Assembly (NCBI GenBank): GCA_008711135.1
Contig: VUAW01000012.1
Coordinates: forward strand, 27,019 to 91,018
DNA: 64,000 bases
Direction of reading: 5' to 3'
From: Rhodobacteraceae bacterium LNNU 3342
GTDB lineage: Bacteria; Pseudomonadota; Alphaproteobacteria; Rhodobacterales; Rhodobacteraceae
The notes beneath the pieces are model-generated. The model saw only the letters and a program-made list of their open reading frames with translations. It ran no database searches and was not told the DNA's origin. Below are positions 8,777 through 17,400 of this stretch, one piece after another. Both the position numbers and the translations under genes were made by a program. The number at the start of each line of letters is the position of its first letter. Position 1 is the stretch's first letter.

Positions 8777-9799
8777 GTGAAACAGTCAGTCGGCGCCGTA
8801 CGAATCAAGGATATAGCTCGCATGGCGGGGGTATCGGTGGCAACTGTCAGCCGCACCCTTGCCAACCCTGAAATCGTGTCCGAGGCGACGCGCGATGCGG
8901 TTCGGGCTGCGATTGCCGAGACGGGTTATACGGTGAATCAGGCGGCGAGGAACCTGCGGCAGAAGCGGGTCGGGGGAATCGTTGCCTTGGTCCCGAATCT
9001 CGCGAACCCGTTCTTCTCGAAGATCTTGTCCGGCATCTCATCTGTCCTGCGCGAGGAACGGCTCAACCTTCTAGTTGCAGACACGATGGCCGGTGCAGAG
9101 GCGCGGGAGGCGCTGATCGCCTATGCCAACCGGTCACATGCGGACGGGCTGATCGTCCTTGACGGCACCCTGCCGCCCGAAATCTTTCGCCGCAGTGGCT
9201 GCCCGCCCGTCGTGTTGGCTTGCGAAACAATTGACGGTCTGGACACGGCAAGCGTCGTTGCCGACAACGCCGGCGGTGCCCGGCTTGCGGTGGAGCATCT
9301 GGCCGGCCTCGGGCATCGCCACATCGCGCATCTGGCAGGGCCTGAACAGAACTCGCTCACCGTCGATCGCAAACGCGGGTTTGAGGCAACAATGGCCGAA
9401 CAGGGGCTGGACCCCCGCCCGGAATGGATGCTGCGCGGGGACTTTTCGCTGGCGTCGGGCCGAAACGCGGCGCGGCAGCTGCTGGACATGGCCACCCGCC
9501 CCACCGCAATCTTCTGCGACAACGATGAAATGGCCTGCGGGCTGATTGGGGAACTGCTGAAGAACGGCATCTCGGTGCCGGGGGACCTGTCAGTAGCGGG
9601 CTTTGACAATGTCGATTTTTCCGCTCACATCACCCCTGCCCTTACAACCGTGCGCCAGCACCGAGACGCGCTTGGAGAGGCCGCAGCGAGGGTCATGCTT
9701 GGCTTGCTGGACGGCCAGCCTGCCACAGACCGGATCGTCCTACCGGTTGAGCTTGTGATCCGTGATAGCACCGCGCCCCTCGACCCGGGGCGCGGCTGA
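8777..9799 (+). CDS. LacI/GalR-family transcriptional regulator
   Basis: A 340-residue protein. The amino end has the LacI helix-turn-helix (RIKDIARMAGVSVATVSRTL, residues 9-28) and hinge helix (VNQAARNLR), then a periplasmic-binding-protein-like effector domain with VALVPNLANPFFSKIL and FCDNDEMACGLI. The GTG at 8777 is preferred because it follows AGGGAGAAG at good spacing and places the helix-turn-helix at the usual position. The frame stays open far upstream only as antisense to the isomerase and dehydrogenase genes. It is divergent from the ABC operon and likely recognises the TGTAAYCG-type palindromes of this locus. Confidence 0.92.
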   Translation: MKQSVGAVRIKDIARMAGVSVATVSRTLANPEIVSEATRDAVRAAIAETGYTVNQAARNLRQKRVGGIVALVPNLANPFFSKILSGISSVLREERLNLLVADTMAGAEAREALIAYANRSHADGLIVLDGTLPPEIFRRSGCPPVVLACETIDGLDTASVVADNAGGARLAVEHLAGLGHRHIAHLAGPEQNSLTVDRKRGFEATMAEQGLDPRPEWMLRGDFSLASGRNAARQLLDMATRPTAIFCDNDEMACGLIGELLKNGISVPGDLSVAGFDNVDFSAHITPALTTVRQHRDALGEAAARVMLGLLDGQPATDRIVLPVELVIRDSTAPLDPGRG

Positions 9800-9805
9800 G
9801 GTCGG

Positions 9806-10570
9806 TCAGCCGTCAGAAAGGTCCCGCACCCAGATGTTGCGGAACGCCACCTCGGATGCATGATCCTGAAGGGAAAGCGGCGCGCAGCCATGCGCAGTGT
9901 AAGAGGGGGCACCGATCCATTCGGTCGTTCCATGGATCTCCACGTGGTTCTGCACAAGCACGCCGTTGTGCAGCACGGTCACGAAGGCCGGCGTTTCCAG
10001 ATCGCCATCCGCGTCGAAGCGCGGCGCCGTGAAGATGATGTCATAGCTCTGCCACTCTCCCGGCGGCCGCGAGGCGTTCACCAGCGGGATGTGCTGCTTG
10101 TAAACCGACGCCGCCTGCCCGTTCGGATACGTTTCATTCTCGTAGGAATCGAGCACTTGGATTTCATATCGCTCCTGCAGGAACACGCCGCTGTTGCCAC
10201 GGTCCTGCCCGTCCATTCCTCCAATTTCCTCAGGGGTCCGCCATTCAATGTGAAGCTGCATGTCGCAGAAGTCACGCTTGGTGCGGATACCGCCCGTGCC
10301 CATCCCGACCACCATGGCATCACCGTCGACCCGCCACGCGGCGGGCGCGCCCTCCTCTCCTTCCCACTCGTCCAACCCGCTGCCGTCGAAAAGCACGATG
10401 GCATCGGAAGGAACACCATCGGCGGGCGCCTCTACGACCGGCGGGACGGGTTCCCAAACCTCGGTCTCTGCAGCAAGCGCGCGACGGCGCGCAGCCTCAT
10501 CGTCCTGGGCAACCGCAGCCACAGGCATGGCGGCAGCGACCGCCAGAAAAAGCAGCCTTGTTCCCATCAT
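9806..10570 (-). CDS. Exported DUF1080 protein, probable 3-keto-glycoside hydrolase
   Basis: The 254-residue protein has a signal peptide (MMGTRLLFLAVAAAMPVAAVAQ is longer than 20, so note only that it ends AVAQ near residue 22) and one DUF1080 domain. Domain marks are IVLFDGSGLDEWEG, WRTPEEIGGMDGQDRGNSGV, YEIQVLDSYENETYPNGQAA, EWQSYDIIFTAPRF and the closing FRNIWVRDL. DUF1080 proteins are annotated as 3-keto-disaccharide hydrolases. The gene follows the GMC and small-subunit genes on the same strand after a hairpin. It would cleave glycosidic bonds activated by C3 oxidation. The start at 10570 has GGAGGAGG five bases upstream. Confidence 0.88.
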   Translation of the reverse strand: MMGTRLLFLAVAAAMPVAAVAQDDEAARRRALAAETEVWEPVPPVVEAPADGVPSDAIVLFDGSGLDEWEGEEGAPAAWRVDGDAMVVGMGTGGIRTKRDFCDMQLHIEWRTPEEIGGMDGQDRGNSGVFLQERYEIQVLDSYENETYPNGQAASVYKQHIPLVNASRPPGEWQSYDIIFTAPRFDADGDLETPAFVTVLHNGVLVQNHVEIHGTTEWIGAPSYTAHGCAPLSLQDHASEVAFRNIWVRDLSDG

Positions 10571-10593
10571 TTTATCCTCCTCCAGAAAGACAA

Positions 10594-10618
10594 AGGCCGC
10601 CGGCGATCCCGGCGGCCT
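10594..10618 (-). terminator. Intercistronic hairpin between small-subunit and DUF1080 genes
   Basis: AGGCCGCCGG and CCGGCGGCCT form a 10-bp perfect stem with a 5-base loop, followed on the minus strand by TTTGTCTTT. It can act as a partial terminator that lowers DUF1080 expression relative to the dehydrogenase genes, or as an mRNA-stabilising element. Confidence 0.6.
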
Positions 10619-10623
10619 GCGCG

Positions 10624-11172
10624 TCAGGTTGCCCAAGCCGGCTGACCGGCCTCGTATGGCATGTTCCCGTCATAGCGCCCCGGCACCGCTAGATAGCGCA
10701 GCACCTCAGTGGCGCCGACCCGCGACGTGAAGAAGCCAAAGATCGTGAGCTGCTTCATCATCGTGAAGTAATGGGGATCTTTCTGATCCGCAGCCTCGCG
10801 CGCCTCACGGTTCAGAACGCTCAGCATCGCGTGGCGTTCCTCGTCGCTCAGGTCGACAAAGGCCTTGCTATGCTGTTCTTGGCTGAGGGCCTCGATCAAC
10901 TGAAGCCCGCTCTGGAAAAGCTCCTGCTCCTCGGGGGTGTAGCAGTTGCTGACGAACGTGGTCATGAACCTGCCCACTTCGGCATCCTTCGCACCGGGGG
11001 TGTCTGTGCGCGGGATGATCGTTTCCGCCAGTTCATCGAGCATCAGGACGTCATCCTCAGTGAACAGGTTTTCGACCGACTCGGTGGGAATGTAGGCAAG
11101 GGCGCCGGTCGCCCCGAACATGCCCATCCCGGTCGAGGCGGCGATCATCTTGAGAAGCTGGCGACGATCCAT
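10624..11172 (-). CDS. Gluconate 2-dehydrogenase subunit 3-family protein with TAT signal
   Basis: The 182-residue protein begins MDRRQLLKMIAASTG, a twin-arginine signal, and continues with the subunit-3 fold (LDELAETIIPRTDTPGAKDA, then FFTSRVGATEVLRYL). In this family the small subunit carries the TAT signal that exports the folded GMC flavoprotein, which has no signal of its own. The ATG at 11172 overlaps the TGA of the GMC gene (TGATG), giving tight coupling and equal amounts. It should be an obligatory partner of the GMC enzyme. Confidence 0.88.
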   Translation of the reverse strand: MDRRQLLKMIAASTGMGMFGATGALAYIPTESVENLFTEDDVLMLDELAETIIPRTDTPGAKDAEVGRFMTTFVSNCYTPEEQELFQSGLQLIEALSQEQHSKAFVDLSDEERHAMLSVLNREAREAADQKDPHYFTMMKQLTIFGFFTSRVGATEVLRYLAVPGRYDGNMPYEAGQPAWAT

Positions 11173-12857
11173 CACAGGTTACCCCTTTTCAGTTCGTTCA
11201 CGGCATGATCAACCGCCCGCGCCGTCAGTGCCATGTAGGTCAGCGACGGGTTCACGCAGGAGGACGAGGTCATGCAGGCGCCGTCGGTGACGAAGACGTT
11301 TGGCGCATCCCAGACTTGGTTGAACTCGTTCAGGACAGAGGTCTTCGGGTCGCGACCCATGCGGGCGGTTCCCATTTCGTGGATGCCCATGCCCGGTGCA
11401 TAGTCGCTTTCGGTTCCGCGCACGTCCCGGACGCCCGCCGCCTCCAGCATCTCCATCGCGTCCTGCTTCATGTCCTTGCGCATCTCGCGCTCGTTCGCAC
11501 CCAACTCGACGCTGATCGAAAGAACCGGCAGTCCCCACTTGTCCGTCACATCGCGGTTGAGCGAGATGCGGTTGTCGTGATTGGGGAGCATTTCGCCAAA
11601 CCCCGTCATGCCGATCGTCCAGTCGCCCGGCTGGCTCAGGGTCTCCTTGAGGTCGACGCCGATGTTGAGTTCCGCGATCTCGCGCGTCCAGCCCTGCCGG
11701 CTGGCGGAACCTTGGTAGCCGAAGCCGCGCAGGTACGAGCGCTCTTCGCCGTCGATGTTGCGGAAGCGCGGTATGTAGAACCCGGCAGGCCGGCGTCCGT
11801 AGAAGTAGCGGTCCTCAAAGCCGTCGACGTGTCCGGTGGCGCCCACACGGAAGTGGTGGTCCATGACGTTGTGACCGAGTTCGCCGCTGCTGCTGCCAAG
11901 ACCGCCTTCCCATACGTCAGTAGCAGAATTCATCAGGATCCAGGTGGAATTGAAGGCAGAGGCGTTGAGGAACACCACATCGGCGGTGTATTCATAGGTC
12001 AGGTTGGTTTCGGAATCGATGATCTCCACGCCCGTCGCGCGCTTGCTGTCCTTGTCGTAAAGAACCTGCCGCACGATCGAGAATGGCCGCAACGTCAGCC
12101 GTCCCGTCGCCATGGCCGCCGGCAGCGTCGCCGACTGGGTGCTGAAATAGGCTCCGTACGGGCAGCCGAGCCAACATTTGTTCCGATACTGGCACGCCAC
12201 GCGGTTCTGGTCAGGCCGGCTTTCGGTGATGTTGGCGACACGCGCGTTGATCAGGTGGCGCTTGCCACCGAATGCGGCACGCAGGCGTTCCGCGACATGT
12301 TCCTCCACCACGTTGAGCGGGATTGGCGGCAGGAACTCGCCGTCCGGAAGGATGTCCAGCCCTTCGCGCGTCCCGGAGATTCCGGCGAACCGCTCAACGT
12401 AATCGTACCATGGGGCAAGGTCGTCATAGCGGATGGGCCAGTCGACGCCCACGCCTTCACGGGCGTTGGCCTCGAAATCCGCGGGCGCAAGGCGGTAGGT
12501 CTGCCGCCCCCAGAGCAGCGACCGCCCACCGACGTGGTAGCCGCGAAACCAGTCAAAGCGCTTTTCCTCGACGTAGGGGCTGTCCTGCTCGTTCGCCCAC
12601 ATTCCGTGGGTCGCCTCGTTCAGCGGGTAGTCGCGGCGCAGGACCGGGAAGCGTTCGCGCATCTCCTGGGTGGGACGGCCGCGATGCGGATAGTCCCAAG
12701 CTTCCTTGCCTGCGTTCACATAATCTTTCACGTGCTCGATGTTGCGCCCACGTTCCAGCAGCAGCACCCGAAGCCCCTTTTCCGTCAGCTCCTTAGCGGC
12801 CCAGCCTCCGCTGATCCCGGAACCGACGACAATCGCGTCGTAGTGGTTTTCTGACAT
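11172..12857 (-). CDS. GMC-family FAD-dependent dehydrogenase, probable glucoside 3-dehydrogenase catalytic subunit
   Basis: The 561-residue flavoprotein has the dinucleotide-binding motif VVGSGISGG near residues 10-18, then LLLERG. Residues GGRSLLWGRQTYR match the second GMC region, and NPSLTYMALTARAVDH lies at the end. A cluster CQYRNKCWLGCPYGAYFSTQ (residues about 222-241) holds three Cys; such Cys-rich segments occur in gluconate and glucoside dehydrogenases of this class and may bind an iron-sulphur cluster. It lacks a signal peptide but is coupled to a TAT-bearing partner. A strong AGAGGAGG precedes the ATG. With the partner and cytochrome c it should oxidise sugars in the periplasm. 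Confidence 0.88.
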   Translation of the reverse strand: MSENHYDAIVVGSGISGGWAAKELTEKGLRVLLLERGRNIEHVKDYVNAGKEAWDYPHRGRPTQEMRERFPVLRRDYPLNEATHGMWANEQDSPYVEEKRFDWFRGYHVGGRSLLWGRQTYRLAPADFEANAREGVGVDWPIRYDDLAPWYDYVERFAGISGTREGLDILPDGEFLPPIPLNVVEEHVAERLRAAFGGKRHLINARVANITESRPDQNRVACQYRNKCWLGCPYGAYFSTQSATLPAAMATGRLTLRPFSIVRQVLYDKDSKRATGVEIIDSETNLTYEYTADVVFLNASAFNSTWILMNSATDVWEGGLGSSSGELGHNVMDHHFRVGATGHVDGFEDRYFYGRRPAGFYIPRFRNIDGEERSYLRGFGYQGSASRQGWTREIAELNIGVDLKETLSQPGDWTIGMTGFGEMLPNHDNRISLNRDVTDKWGLPVLSISVELGANEREMRKDMKQDAMEMLEAAGVRDVRGTESDYAPGMGIHEMGTARMGRDPKTSVLNEFNQVWDAPNVFVTDGACMTSSSCVNPSLTYMALTARAVDHAVNELKRGNL

Positions 12858-12884
12858 GGTTTCCTCCTCTTGGACTTTGCGCGA

Positions 12885-13784
12885 TCAGACGTCGCAGATC
12901 TCGATTGCCTGCCGGAGCGAGGCCGCCGCTGCGTCGGGTGTCTTGTCGCGGGGAATGAATTCCTGCGCCACGTAGCCGGTGAAGCCGGTTTCCACGATGG
13001 CCCTGCAGATTGCCGGATAATTCAGTTCCTGGGTGTTATCGATTTCATTTCGGCCCGGATTTCCTGCCGTATGGTAGTGGCCGAAGTATTCGTGGTTGTC
13101 GCGAATGGTGCGGATGATGTCACCTTCGCTGATCTGCATGTGGTATATGTCGTAAAGCAGCTTGAAGTTCGGCGAGCCGATCCGCCGGCAAAGTTCGATG
13201 CCCCAGGCGGTGTTGTCGCACAGGTAGTCCGGGTGGTTCACCTTGCTGTTGAGCAACTCCATATGCAGCATGACGCTGCGTTCTTCTGCCTGGCCGATGA
13301 TTTCCTTCAGGCCGGCCTCGGCGGCGCGCAGCCCGTCTTCAGGGTCCATGTCGCGACGGTTGCCGCTGAAGCAGATCAGGTGCACGTAGCCGGGGTCGGC
13401 CACCAGGTCGATATGGGCGCGGTACCGCTCGATCAGCGCCGGATGGAACTGCGGGTCGGCCCAGCCGTCCGTCAGGTTCAGCTCGGCCCCATTGCACATC
13501 GAGCAATCAATGCCATTGGCCGCAAGCGTTGGCCAGTCTTCCGACCCGACCAGGTCGATAGCGGAAAAACCGGTCTCTTGCACCAGCGTGCAAAGTTCAT
13601 CAAGCGAGAGGAAATCATAGGTCCAGCGGGCCACCGAATGGCGGATGTTCCCGGCAAGCGCCCCTTGGGGGTTTGCCCCCTGCGCATGTGCGGCGGCGGT
13701 AAATGACACCCCCGTGGCAAGCCCCGCCGCCCCTGCGAGAGAGGCCCGCAGGACCTCCCTTCTGGTCGTAAAACTGTTACTCAT
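12885..13784 (-). CDS. TAT-exported hydroxypyruvate isomerase-like TIM-barrel protein
   Basis: The 299-residue protein starts with a twin-arginine signal (FTTRREVLRASLAGAAG) ending around AAHAQG. It continues as a xylose-isomerase-like barrel with Glu in HMELLNSKVNHPDYL, Asp/His in LLYDIYHMQI, His in YFGHYHTAGNPGRNEID and late Glu in YVAQEFIP. These resemble the hydroxypyruvate isomerase (Hyi) subgroup. It is the first gene of the operon with the GMC enzyme (27 bp gap). Export suggests it acts on the oxidised sugar in the periplasm, as an epimerase or a 3-keto-glycoside eliminase. Hyi itself is cytoplasmic, so that name should not be used. Confidence 0.8.
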   Translation of the reverse strand: MSNSFTTRREVLRASLAGAAGLATGVSFTAAAHAQGANPQGALAGNIRHSVARWTYDFLSLDELCTLVQETGFSAIDLVGSEDWPTLAANGIDCSMCNGAELNLTDGWADPQFHPALIERYRAHIDLVADPGYVHLICFSGNRRDMDPEDGLRAAEAGLKEIIGQAEERSVMLHMELLNSKVNHPDYLCDNTAWGIELCRRIGSPNFKLLYDIYHMQISEGDIIRTIRDNHEYFGHYHTAGNPGRNEIDNTQELNYPAICRAIVETGFTGYVAQEFIPRDKTPDAAAASLRQAIEICDV

Positions 13785-13934
13785 TACAAACTAACCTTGG
13801 ATCAGTGTAAACGTCAGCAAGCCCCGCGCAGCCGCGCGAGACGCGGTGCGGCAGATCCGCTGCCTGAACATGAAGTCAGCAAGACACAGCCGTCCCGGGC
13901 CTTTGGCCAGAACGACGCGCCCGCGCAGGACCGG

Positions 13935-14015
13935 CTAGGTTTCCAGCGCCACCACGCATCCTGTTACGGCGGAACTGGCTGCTGACCGGCTGGGCGCACA
14001 ACTGTCGCGTGGCAT
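13935..14015 (-). CDS. Possible 26-residue leader peptide or remnant gene start
   Basis: An ATG at 14015 follows GGGGGAGGAG at ideal spacing, one of the best ribosome sites of the window, but the frame ends after 26 codons (MPRDSCAPSRSAASSAVTGC and six more residues). It lies 67 bp downstream of the operator candidate at 14083-14096 and 150 bp before the exported isomerase gene. No family is recognised. It may be a leader peptide of the operon, the amino end of a deleted gene, or chance. Confidence 0.25.
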   Translation of the reverse strand: MPRDSCAPSRSAASSAVTGCVVALET

Positions 14016-14082
14016 GGCTTTCTCCTCCCCCTCAACCACCATCCAAAGTGCGGTGGCCTCTCCGTCCCGCTACAGCAGGTTC

Positions 14083-14096
14083 TAGAATCGATTACA
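14083..14096. promoter_or_regulatory. LacI-type operator candidate upstream of the GMC dehydrogenase operon
   Basis: TAGAATC|GATTACA, on the minus strand TGTAATCGATTCTA, preceded by GGA like the copy at 8680 (GGATGTAATCG in both). It is symmetric at five of seven positions. It lies upstream of the minus-strand leader frame and GMC operon. Confidence 0.45.
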
Positions 14097-14403
14097 TCCT
14101 AAGATGGAGGTGGATTTGCCGCAAGACTCGATGTTGCACCGCAGGGGCTTCAGCGTCCGTAGGCGCTTCCTTGGCTGCCGCATCCGCCGTGGCGATCAAC
14201 TACGGCGAGAAGTTTACTGCGCCGAGGGATGATTGGCGGAATGAGTTCCGCTGCTGCCTTCTGAACGCTTTGGTACGTCCGCCGAGCTTGGACCTTCCAT
14301 CTGCGGACGTCTGTCGGCCGCCGCGCGGAACCTTTCCCGTTCCAGCGCATTAAGGCGTCGGCTTCCTTGGCAGACGGTCTGCGCTCGGACCTTGGGATCG
14401 CGA

Positions 14404-17400
14404 ATGGAAGAACAAGCCCCCACTGGACTCGAGGCCATAGGCCTGCTGCGCCGCGCCGAAGACAAAGACCGGGACATCCTCCACATCACGCTGGGCGAGC
14501 GCCATGCTGAGGCGCTGGCGCGATTTCTTGCGGGCGCCTTGCCCGATCGGCAGGTGCTACTGTTTCCTCCTTGGGATTGCCTGCCATATGATACGGCGTC
14601 GCCTACGCCCGAGGCGATGGGACGCAGGATGGATGTCCTGCGCCAGCTTTCGGCGTCCGGGTCGGGCCGCATCGTTATTGCCCCGTTGCGCGCGATGGGT
14701 CAGCGGCTTCCGCCGCCCGAGGTGGTGCGGGTGTGCGCCCTCTCCGTCAACCAGCCGCTCGATGTCGAGAGCCTGCGCGACTTCTGCCTTTCCTCCGGGT
14801 ACGAGATCGACGACCGCATCGATGAGCCGGGCGAGGCCGCCTTTCGCGGCGCCACGGTGGAGTTGTTTCCAGGTGGGCACAGCCTGCCGTGCCGGATCGA
14901 ACTGACGGACGGCATCATCACCGCGATCCGCACGTATGATCCAGCCACGCAGCGCTCGCTCGCCTCGCTTGCGGAACTTGCCGTCGTGCCGGTGACCGAA
15001 CTTCCGCCGTCGAGCTCAGACGATGAACGTCCGCGCGGTGCGGAACATCGCCTCCCTGAAGCTTACGAGGTGATGACAACGCTTGCCGAATATCTGCCTG
15101 CCGCAAAGATCACTGCGGCCACTAATATCAAGCGCTCTGTCGAGAATGCCATTGCCCGGATCAACGAGGCGCACAACGACGGACGCCGTCTGGCCGAAGA
15201 TCGCGGACCAAAGCCGCTGCCGCCAGAGGCGCTTTACCTCGATCAGCAGGAGTGGGCGGATCTGCTTGGCCAAGCGGACATCCTGCCGGCAGAGCCGTGG
15301 GAAGCCCTTCCACAGTTTGCGCTGGACCGGCGGCCGCGCAACCGGCTCGCGCAGTTTCTGGCGGCAGAGGCAACCAAAGGCCGCCGCGTGATCTTCTGCG
15401 CTCATTCAGAGGCAGAGCGCGGCCGGATACTGCGCATGGCCGTGCAGGCGTCGGGAGAACCGCCCGAGCCGGTTGCCGACTGGGCCAGCGCCATCTGCGC
15501 AAAGAGCAGCGCGGCGCTGCTTGCCGACCTCGACAGTGGCTTCGTCGCCTCCGACGCCGGCCTGACGATTATCTCCGCCGCTGATCTTCTGGGCACACGG
15601 GCAGAGCAACCCGGCCTGCTGACCCCGGCGGCAGAAGTGGAGCAGCTTGAGGTTACAGGCTTCGCAATCGGCGATCTGGTGGTTCATGAGGATCATGGCC
15701 TGGCGCGGCTGGACGGGCTGGAGCGTCTTGATCACTCCGACGGCGCCGAAGCCGCACGACTGGTCTTTGCCGATGACGAGCGGCTTCTGGTCCCCGCTGC
15801 CGAGGCTGGGCGCATCTGGCGCTATGGCGCCGACGTAGGCGGGTTGAAGGTTGACCGGCTGGGCAGCGTGGCCTGGCAGAAGCGCCGGACGGGAATCGAA
15901 AAGGCGCTAGACACGCTGGCGCACCGGCTTGCAGAACTGGCCGCGCGCCGCGCTGGCGAAGCCGCGCCCAAGCTGGCCCCGCCGCAACAGGCGTTTGAGC
16001 GGTTCGTTGCCCGCTTCCCCTACCCGCTCACGCCGGGGCAAAGGCAGGCGGCCTTGGCGGTAAGCAAGGACATGGCGTCTGGCCATCCGATGAACCGGCT
16101 GGTGATCGGCGACGTGGGCTTTGGCAAGACCGAGGTAGCGCTGCGTGCCGCCGCCGCCGCTGCCCTTTCAGGGGCGCAGGTGGCGGTTTGCGCCCCAACC
16201 ACCGTGCTCGCGCGACAGCATTACGAAACCTTCCGCCGGCGCTTTGCCGGTTTCGGTATCAACGTCGCCCATCTTTCGCGTTTGGTTACTGGAAAAGAGG
16301 CCGCCTTCGTCCGCGAGGGGCTCGCAGATGGGACGGTGCAGGTGGTGGTGGGGACCCATCCGCTCGCTTCTGACAAGGTGCGGTTCGCGAACCTCGGCCT
16401 GTTGGTCATTGATGAGGAGCAGCGGTTCGGCTCTGCGCACAAGACCAAGCTGCGCAGCCCGGGCGATGCTGTGCACCTGCTATCGATGACCGCCACGCCA
16501 ATCCCCCGGACGCTGCAGACCGCGCTGGTGGGGCTTCAGGACCTAAGCGTGATCACCACCCCGCCGCTCCGCCGCCGGCCAATCCGGACGTTAATCGCCG
16601 ATGCTGATGGCGCCACCGTGCGGCAGGCGCTGGTGCGCGAACGACGAAGAGGCGGGCAAAGCTTCGTCGTCGTGCCGCGCGTTGCGGATATCGCGGAAAC
16701 CGAGGCGATGCTGCGCGAGTTGCTGCCACGTTTCACGGTGCGGATCGCCCACGGCGCCATGCCCGCCCGCGAGATCGACCAGGAGATGCTGGCCTTTGCG
16801 AACGGCGACGGCGACATCCTTTTGGCCACCAGCATCATCGAGAGTGGTCTGGACGTCGCGCGTGCAAACACGATGATCGTGATGCGGCCATCGCTTTTCG
16901 GGCTGGCCCAGTTGCATCAGCTCCGCGGGCGCGTGGGCCGGGGGGCGTTGCAGGCGTACTGTTACCTGATGGCCCAGGAGGGTGAGGAGCTGGGCGACGA
17001 CGCACGCAAGCGGCTTGGTACGCTCCAGGCATTTGACCGGCTGGGCGCCGGGTTGGAGATCAGCGCCGCCGATCTTGAACATCGCGGTGCGGGTGATCTG
17101 CTGGGCGATCGGCAGGCCGGCCACGTCCAGCGGGTGGGGCTGGGGCTTTATCAGGAAATGCTGGCCATGGCGTTGGCCCGCGCGAAGGATCTCCCCCCTG
17201 CGCCGCCCTCTGCAGACATCCAAGGCTACAGCGGCTTCATCCCCGACGATTATATCCCAGAGCCGGAACTCCGCATGGACTTGTATCACCGCGCCGCCCG
17301 GACGAACGCCGCAAATCAAATCACAGCGCTGGGGGAAGAGATTACTGACCGCTTTGGTCCGCTCCCGGACGCAGTCGAGGCGCTGCTCGACGCCGCGCGC

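Larger units (their letters stand above)
13785..14403. other. Intergenic region with operator-like sequences, no convincing full gene
   Basis: About 620 bp separate the exported isomerase gene from the Mfd-like gene. The region holds one strong ribosome site with a 26-codon frame (13935-14015, minus), a LacI-type operator candidate at 14083-14096, and a weak TGTAAAC half-site at 13806-13812. The part from 14100 to 14403 shows no frame with recognisable content. The long distance plus operator suggests that the GMC operon transcript starts near 14060 and has a long leader. Confidence 0.5.

Noticed and set aside
11205..12854. 549-codon plus-strand open frame
   Set aside because: It mirrors the GMC gene, whose FAD motif and family landmarks are clear. 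The antisense product is rich in His/Arg/Val with no motif.
13806..13812. Further LacI operator copy (TGTAAAC)
   Set aside because: The other half of the palindrome does not match; kept only as a weak half-site in the intergenic note.
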